Assembly: GCA_021781415.1 (NCBI GenBank)
Contig: JAJXWW010000079.1
Coordinates: 62,001 to 126,000, forward strand
Source of the DNA: Planctomycetota bacterium
GTDB taxonomy: Bacteria > Planctomycetota > Planctomycetia > Gemmatales > Gemmataceae
DNA length: 64,000 nt
Direction of reading: 5' to 3'
How positions within the stretch are numbered: the first letter of the stretch is position 1; each line of letters opens with the position of its first letter. The notes below the pieces were generated by a model. That model made no database searches and was not told the origin of the DNA. It saw nothing but the letters and a program-made list of their open reading frames with translations. Shown here in pieces: positions 58,431 to 64,000 of the stretch. Both the position numbers and the translations under genes were made by a program.

Positions 58431-59840
58431 ATGCGATTTTTGCTTTCCCTGTCTCTTCTCGGCTTGATTCCCGCGCTCACGAACGCACAGGAGAAGAAAC
58501 CCAAGCCCGTGCAGCCCATCGCCGTCGTCGAATTGAAGCGCGCCGAGCCGGTACTCTACGACAAGGACATCGAGCCGATCTTAGTCAACAAGTGCGCCGT
58601 TTGCCACAGCGATAACATCAAGGAAGGCAAGTTCGATCTCGGCAGTTACGAAGCGATGTTGAAGGGGGGCAAGCGCGGCGTGCCGCTCGTGTCCGGCAAG
58701 TCCGCCGATAGTCTCATCGTCAAGTTGGCAGGCAAAACACTCAAACCGGCGATGCCTCCCAAGGGCGAAGAACCGCTGACGCCAGAGGAATTGGCTCTCC
58801 TCAAATTGTGGATCGATCAAGGAGCCAAAGCGCCAACCACTCGGCGCGAACGACCGAAGGTGATTGTCACCGGCCCGCCGGCCAACGTCCATCCCGTCCT
58901 TGGTGTCGCCGTTCGACCGGATAAGGTTCAAGTTGCCGCCTCGCGCGGCAATCGAATCCATATCTATGAAGCCGCTTCCGGCAAACATCTGCGCGAATTG
59001 CTCGATCCGCAGTTGACCGCGCCGGACAAGAAGCCCCTGAAAGCCGCTCACCTATCGATCGTCGAATCGCTGGCCTATAGCCCCGACGGCAAGATTTTGG
59101 CTTCTGGAGCGTTTCAGGAAGTCGTCTTGTGGGACGCGGAGAAGGGGACTATCGTTCGCCGTTTGCCCGGCTTCGTCGATCGCGTCGTGGCTTTGGCCTT
59201 CTCGCACGATGGCAAACTGCTGGCCACGGGCGGCGGCGCGCCGACCGGAGACGGCGAGATCAAGATCTTCGAGGTCGCCAGCGGCAAAATGGTCGTCGAT
59301 ATTAAGAACGGCCACAGCGACACGGTGTTCGGCGTCAGCTTCAGCCCCGACGACAAGAAGTTGGCCACTTGCGCCGCCGACAAGTTCGTCAAGACGTTCG
59401 AGGTTCCCAGCGGCAAATTCCTCAAAGCGTTCGAGGGGCATACGCACCATGTTCTCGGCGTCGATTGGAAGGCGGACGGCAAGATGTTGGCTTCGGCCGG
59501 CGCGGACAACGTCGTGAAGATCTGGGATTTCGACAAGGGCGAACAGGTCCGCACGATCAACGGCCACGGCAAGCAAGTGACGCGCTTACTCTTCGTCGGC
59601 AAGACCGATCAGTTTGCCACGTGCAGTGGCGATCAAACGGTTCGCTTCTGGAACATTAACGGTGGAAATACGCGCAATTTCAGCGGCAGCTCCGATTTCC
59701 TCTACGCGCTGAGCGTAAGCCCCGACGGAGCGCTCGTCGCTGCCGGAGGGCAAGAGGGAATCGTACGGGTGTACAACGGCACGAATGGCCAACTCCTCAA
59801 ATCGCTGACGCCGACGGATGCTCAACCGGCGAAAAAATAG
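58431..59840 (+). CDS. Planctomycete-type cytochrome c domain plus WD40 protein
   Basis: NKCAVCHSDNIKEGKFDLGSYEAML (CxxCH); WD40 repeats (DGKMLASAGADNVVKIWD). Confidence 0.9.
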   Translation: MRFLLSLSLLGLIPALTNAQEKKPKPVQPIAVVELKRAEPVLYDKDIEPILVNKCAVCHSDNIKEGKFDLGSYEAMLKGGKRGVPLVSGKSADSLIVKLAGKTLKPAMPPKGEEPLTPEELALLKLWIDQGAKAPTTRRERPKVIVTGPPANVHPVLGVAVRPDKVQVAASRGNRIHIYEAASGKHLRELLDPQLTAPDKKPLKAAHLSIVESLAYSPDGKILASGAFQEVVLWDAEKGTIVRRLPGFVDRVVALAFSHDGKLLATGGGAPTGDGEIKIFEVASGKMVVDIKNGHSDTVFGVSFSPDDKKLATCAADKFVKTFEVPSGKFLKAFEGHTHHVLGVDWKADGKMLASAGADNVVKIWDFDKGEQVRTINGHGKQVTRLLFVGKTDQFATCSGDQTVRFWNINGGNTRNFSGSSDFLYALSVSPDGALVAAGGQEGIVRVYNGTNGQLLKSLTPTDAQPAKK

Positions 59841-59861
59841 CAAACCCAGCGAGGGTGCAAC

Positions 59862-59909
59862 AGCGATAAGCCTCTCTCTCCCGCTTTCGGGGCAGAGGGG
59901 CTTATCGCT
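59862..59909. terminator. Hairpin downstream of the cytochrome/WD40 gene
   Basis: AGCGATAAGCC ... GGCTTATCGCT with inner CTCT/AGAG pairing. Confidence 0.6.
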
Positions 59910-60000
59910 GTACTGTTACGAGATGCTTCCCCTCCATCGAATACGCTGTAACATAGCCGCTGGGTACGTTCGATTGTGAGTGCGGGGATGAGGTTGCTTC

Positions 60001-60801
60001 ATGGCTACGGACGATCTGACGGCGTATCGAGAGGCGGCGTGCGAGGCGGCGCGGAGAGGCGGCGCGGTCTTGGAGGAATGGCGCAGCCGCTTTCAAGTCC
60101 GCGAGAAGGGACGCTTCGATCTTGTCACCGATGCCGATCTCGCATCGCAACGGACCATCGCGGCGTACTTGCTCGAACGCTTTCCCGATCACGCTTTTCT
60201 GGGCGAGGAAGAGGGAGCGTCGAAGAGTCGCCCCGAAGCCGACGCGCCGCCGACATGGATTTGCGACCCACTCGACGGCACGACGAACTACGTCCACGAT
60301 TGCCCTCTTTATTGTGTATCAATCGGTCTGCAAGTGGAGGGCGAACTGGTTGTCGGCGTCGTCTTCGATCCGCGACAGCAGGAAATGTTCGTCGCCGCCA
60401 AGGGCCAGGGAGCCTGGCTCGACTCCCAACGCTTGCAAATTAGCGAGACGCCGACGCTGGAAACAGCGCTCTTGGCCACCGGGTTCCCCCCCGATTTACA
60501 AGCGCAGGAGCGAATCCTGGACTGGTGGCGTTACTTCTCGCTGCGATCGCAATCGCTTCGCCGCACCGGCTCGACGGCGCTGAACTTGGCGTACTTGGCC
60601 GCGGGGCGTTTCGATGGCTATTGGGCGTTCGACAATCGCGTTTGGGATGTGGCCGGCGGCGCGGTGTTGGTCCGCGAAGCAGGTGGCATCGTTACCAACG
60701 TCGATGGCTCGCCTTACGATCCCTATACGCCGGACGTACTCGCCGCCAACGGCCCGCTTCATGCGCTCATGCTAAAAGCCTTGCGCGGCGAACTACCGTG
60801 A
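60001..60801 (+). CDS. Inositol monophosphatase family protein
   Basis: DLVTDADLASQRTIAAYL, ICDPLDGTTNYVHD, WDVAGGAVLVREAGG. Confidence 0.94.
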   Translation: MATDDLTAYREAACEAARRGGAVLEEWRSRFQVREKGRFDLVTDADLASQRTIAAYLLERFPDHAFLGEEEGASKSRPEADAPPTWICDPLDGTTNYVHDCPLYCVSIGLQVEGELVVGVVFDPRQQEMFVAAKGQGAWLDSQRLQISETPTLETALLATGFPPDLQAQERILDWWRYFSLRSQSLRRTGSTALNLAYLAAGRFDGYWAFDNRVWDVAGGAVLVREAGGIVTNVDGSPYDPYTPDVLAANGPLHALMLKALRGELP

Positions 60802-60806
60802 GCGGC

Positions 60807-61553
60807 TCAAGGTCGATCCGGTATAGGTGCTTTACGTTGTTCCAACTCGCGGAGCAACTCGTCCGCCCTCTTCAACGCTTGTCGTAAGCGCGGCCGTTCC
60901 TCGCGCGCCGGCGGCTCGGCAGGTTGTGGACGGACTGCGGCTTGACCTATCTGGATCGAGGTCGCCGTCATTCTGCCCTTGTGTGATTCGGCTTTCACCG
61001 TCGCCGTCTCGCCTTCCTTCAAATCCGCAAGAGCGATCTTTTTCCCGTCGCGAAGAATGGCCGTCTTCTCGGCCACGGAGATGGTCGTCTCCGTCTTCTC
61101 GCCCTTGGGTCCAGGACCAATAAGTACAATCTCCCTCTCGGCCAAGCTGATGCGGCGCAGGACTCCGGCCATCCCATCGCCGTCCTTCGGGGGAACGATC
61201 GGCTGCTCGGCGTCGCCACCTCGTCGTTCCCCAGGCGGAGGCGCGAGTAGACCCAAGGAACGCACCACTTGAGCGATAGCCTTGCCATCGCGCTGCTCGA
61301 ACACGACGCGAATGCGCCGATTGGGAGCGAGAGCCTTCAACGTCGCCGGTTGTCCGGCGATGAAGATTTGCGTTTTGCCGTCGATCTTCAGGTCGAGGAC
61401 GCCGCGTGCCGGCAGGCGTGTTTCCAAGCGAATTTCCTTCTTTTCCGCGTCGATCCGCACGATGCGTCCGCGCGCTTCGTCGGCTGAGACTCCGGCGGCC
61501 AGAAGAAGTCCCGCCGCCAAGCCGAGAGAAATGCGATTGAAATTCATCATCAT
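60807..61553 (-). CDS. Secreted hypothetical protein
   Basis: Signal peptide (ISLGLAAGLLLAAGVSADEA); repeated small beta-domain pattern (RIVRIDAEKKEIRLE, RRISLAEREIVLI). Confidence 0.6.
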   Translation of the reverse strand: MMMNFNRISLGLAAGLLLAAGVSADEARGRIVRIDAEKKEIRLETRLPARGVLDLKIDGKTQIFIAGQPATLKALAPNRRIRVVFEQRDGKAIAQVVRSLGLLAPPPGERRGGDAEQPIVPPKDGDGMAGVLRRISLAEREIVLIGPGPKGEKTETTISVAEKTAILRDGKKIALADLKEGETATVKAESHKGRMTATSIQIGQAAVRPQPAEPPAREERPRLRQALKRADELLRELEQRKAPIPDRP

Positions 61554-61762
61554 CGGGTTCCTCGTTCCTTGGACTCACGGCGATACGAACGCCCGACCGT
61601 TGGGCGATTCGTCAATCGTCATTATATGCCAAACGGGGAACGATGTGAAAAGCGCCTTGGCGCGAGCAAGGATGTCGGCTCTCCTCGTTCGCGCCGAGGT
61701 GTGTCGAGTTCACAGCGCTTAACCTTGCCCTCCTGCTCGCTTTGCTCGACTTGTCCTACCCG

Positions 61763-63034
61763 CTACTGTTTCATCTGCATCTGTTTGGAGAGATTAAGGA
61801 GGGGTGTGACTTTGATCGTGTTGAATCCGGTCAGTTTGTTGGCCTCCACTTTGAGATTCAACTCCATCAGATCTTTCACTTCCTTGGGAGCCAGAGGAGA
61901 ATTGCGCCCCATCGTTAAGAATCCATCCGCGAGTTTCTTGAGATCGCTGGCGCTGGTTGCATCCTGGCACAGTAGGGCGAAATCGTAATGAATATCGACG
62001 TCGAACTGAAGTTGAATTGCACCAGCGTTGATTTTGTCCAGACCAGTTAACGCTTGGCCGACCCCACCGACACGTTTAAGTCCCTGTTGTATCTCGGATC
62101 GAGAGCGAGCGGACTGCACATCCACGGCGATGGCGAGGGATTTGGAGAAGTCCACGCAGTTCATGGCCGCCTCCATGTTCTTGGTGAAATCGGGTTTCTT
62201 ATCGCGCAGAAGAACGGAGTGGATCGTATCTTTATGACCGATAAGTAGGCGCGACTTCTCCAAGACACAGAAACTTGGATTTGCGGGATTTTGCGAGGAA
62301 TGTACGACGTACTTGCCTACTTTCGACTGCGAGTAATTCCCGTTCGAGACTTTAGAGAGAATCTCCTGCAATTCGATGGGTTTCTTGGAGCGAACGACCA
62401 TCACGACTTCTTTTTCTGAGGAGCCAATACCCAGAAAGACGCGCTCGATGTCTTCGACCGCAATGCCGATCTCCCTGCGAAGGTCCGAGAACTGGTTTTT
62501 CTCCAACTCGGGAATCGCATTCCGGAGTTCTCGAAACGCCACACTCTGCACTATCTGGTCGTTGCGAATCGAGGCGATCATCTGGCAATTGTTCGGCATG
62601 TATTTAAGGTCTTCGCCGGCGCTGGAGGAGGAGAAATACCACCACGCCAATCCGCCAACCCCGGAGCAGAGTAACAACAGACCGAAGGCTCCGGCGACAA
62701 GACCCACTAGAAGGCTGGTAGACATTCCGCGCTGTTTCGTTTTGCGCTTCTTGCGGGGTCGAGAGGTGTCCTCCTCTGGAGCGTCGGCGAACTCGTCGTC
62801 GTTTGCCTTGTCGATTCGGCGGTGCGGCGGGAGAGCCCTTTCCTCAACGATGGCAGCGGGAGACGGTCGCGGAGATCGCCGAGCCGGAGCGGGCTGCGCT
62901 TGCGATTCGTCCTCCGACTCGGTGGGAACCTGGAGGATCGCATCGCACTTGGGGCATTTGCCCTTCTTCCCCGCCATGGTATCGGGAACCCTCAGAATTT
63001 TTGCACAGGCGGCACAACGAAAGGTGATGGGCAT
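61763..63034 (-). CDS. Zinc-ribbon, single-TM hypothetical protein
   Basis: FRCAACAKILRVPDTMAGKKGKCPKCDAILQVP; TM STSLLVGLVAGAFGLLLLCSGVGGLAWWYF. Confidence 0.7.
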   Translation of the reverse strand: MPITFRCAACAKILRVPDTMAGKKGKCPKCDAILQVPTESEDESQAQPAPARRSPRPSPAAIVEERALPPHRRIDKANDDEFADAPEEDTSRPRKKRKTKQRGMSTSLLVGLVAGAFGLLLLCSGVGGLAWWYFSSSSAGEDLKYMPNNCQMIASIRNDQIVQSVAFRELRNAIPELEKNQFSDLRREIGIAVEDIERVFLGIGSSEKEVVMVVRSKKPIELQEILSKVSNGNYSQSKVGKYVVHSSQNPANPSFCVLEKSRLLIGHKDTIHSVLLRDKKPDFTKNMEAAMNCVDFSKSLAIAVDVQSARSRSEIQQGLKRVGGVGQALTGLDKINAGAIQLQFDVDIHYDFALLCQDATSASDLKKLADGFLTMGRNSPLAPKEVKDLMELNLKVEANKLTGFNTIKVTPLLNLSKQMQMKQ

Positions 63035-63271
63035 GGCTGCGGCTCCGCGTCAAATGAGATCAAAGATCGAATTAGAATCAAATCTCGCCTATTATGACGA
63101 CCCTTCCCGCAGATTACAAGTGCCGGTTACGTTCGCGGTTCCTTCGTCCAAGGTCGCCACCGACAGTGTGCGCGCGTCGGAGCGGACACTCGCGGAGCAG
63201 ACGGGACGCGGAGCGACTGGACGTGCGTTCTCACGCGGAGCATCGGAACGAGGGGACAAGGTAGAATTTCG

Positions 63272-63976
63272 TTATCCTTTGTTCCCATCGACGGCTTGGG
63301 GCGGGAATAGGTCGAGGACGGATATTTGCCCCATTTCCTTTCCGTTAAGAATCAGAGGAATCTTGCCGTCGATTGCCACATCGGCGCGCCTTCGATACGC
63401 TGGAGATTTGCCGCCCTTCGGTTCGGTATAGACTTCGATGTGCCTCTCGTTCAAGTTGACGATCCAATAGACGGGCACGCGGGCACCGGCGTACATTCGC
63501 ATCTTGCTTCCACGATCGTTTTCCAACGAGGTATCCGCGACTTCGATGATCAGGGCTAAGTCATCCAAGGCCGGATGTGCCGCTCGATACTTTTCTTCGG
63601 GGCCGGTCACAATCGCTAGATCGGGTTCCGGTTCGCTGTCCTCCAACGTAATGGGAGACTGCACGCGAACGATCCAGCCCTTTGGGAGTTTCGTTTGCAG
63701 TCTGGCCAGCAGAATCGAGATCGAACTGGCATGAGCGGGATGTTGCGGCATCTTATCGACGATCCATCCTTCCAGTAGCTCTACCCGATCCTCTTCGGTA
63801 AGCAATCCGGTTGCAATCATGCGATGATACTGGGCAACCGTGAACCGATGGATGGCTATCGGCAGCGGGGGGAGAACCTTGGGTCTAAGCAACGCCGGGG
63901 CAAGTGAAGACATGGCGAACCTCCTCTCTCGATCCGTGGGCGAACGGATGTCTTCAATGTCCAACGTATTTGGCAT
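63272..63976 (-). CDS. Uma2-family (DUF820) protein; start at 63976 or MSSLAPALL (63913)
   Basis: YHRMIATGLLTEEDRVELLEGWIVDKMPQHPAH, EPEPDLAIVTG, LIIEVADTSLENDRGSKMRMYAGARVPVYWIVNL. Confidence 0.9.
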   Translation of the reverse strand: MPNTLDIEDIRSPTDRERRFAMSSLAPALLRPKVLPPLPIAIHRFTVAQYHRMIATGLLTEEDRVELLEGWIVDKMPQHPAHASSISILLARLQTKLPKGWIVRVQSPITLEDSEPEPDLAIVTGPEEKYRAAHPALDDLALIIEVADTSLENDRGSKMRMYAGARVPVYWIVNLNERHIEVYTEPKGGKSPAYRRRADVAIDGKIPLILNGKEMGQISVLDLFPPQAVDGNKG

Positions 63977-64000
63977 ACAGAGTCCGCGCTTTGTCCACGT

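Overview
This 64 kb window looks like ordinary chromosomal DNA from a planctomycete, probably Gemmataceae-like. That placement is inferred from a DUF1559/H-x9-DG pseudopilin, planctomycete-type cytochrome/WD40 and pre-peptidase-domain proteins, Uma2 proteins, zinc-ribbon/TM proteins and lineage-type ValRS inserts. It is gene-dense and mostly housekeeping: valS, cimA, cystathionine gamma-synthase, asd, rpe, cysH-rrf2-sat, sucC, pcrA/uvrD, acpS, galK, nadB, cinA, rho, glgX, and an inositol monophosphatase. Signalling genes include a receiver-kinase/NtrC pair, a second histidine kinase and a Ser/Thr kinase-WD40 fusion. I found no prophage, CRISPR array, rRNA, confident tRNA or large biosynthetic cluster. 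The most interesting signals are small. (1) A 28-aa Arg/Lys-rich microprotein gene has a perfect Shine-Dalgarno and is missing from the ORF track (47163-47249, minus); it resembles the bS22/AURKAIP1-COX24 class. (2) Eight 42-bp palindromic repeats plus one inverted copy fill a convergent intergenic gap and supply a gene's stop codon; a covarying single copy lies 23 kb away. (3) A strong intrinsic terminator sits about 16 nt upstream of the cimA start, with a possible leader ORF before it, which suggests attenuation. (4) Gene fragments of yjbQ and of a Uma2 gene record past duplication and deletion. (5) Several proteins have degenerate catalytic motifs (caspase-like, kinase HRN, CinA C-domain). 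(6) ValRS carries two unusual inserts. All calls come from reading the sequence by eye; no database search was run.
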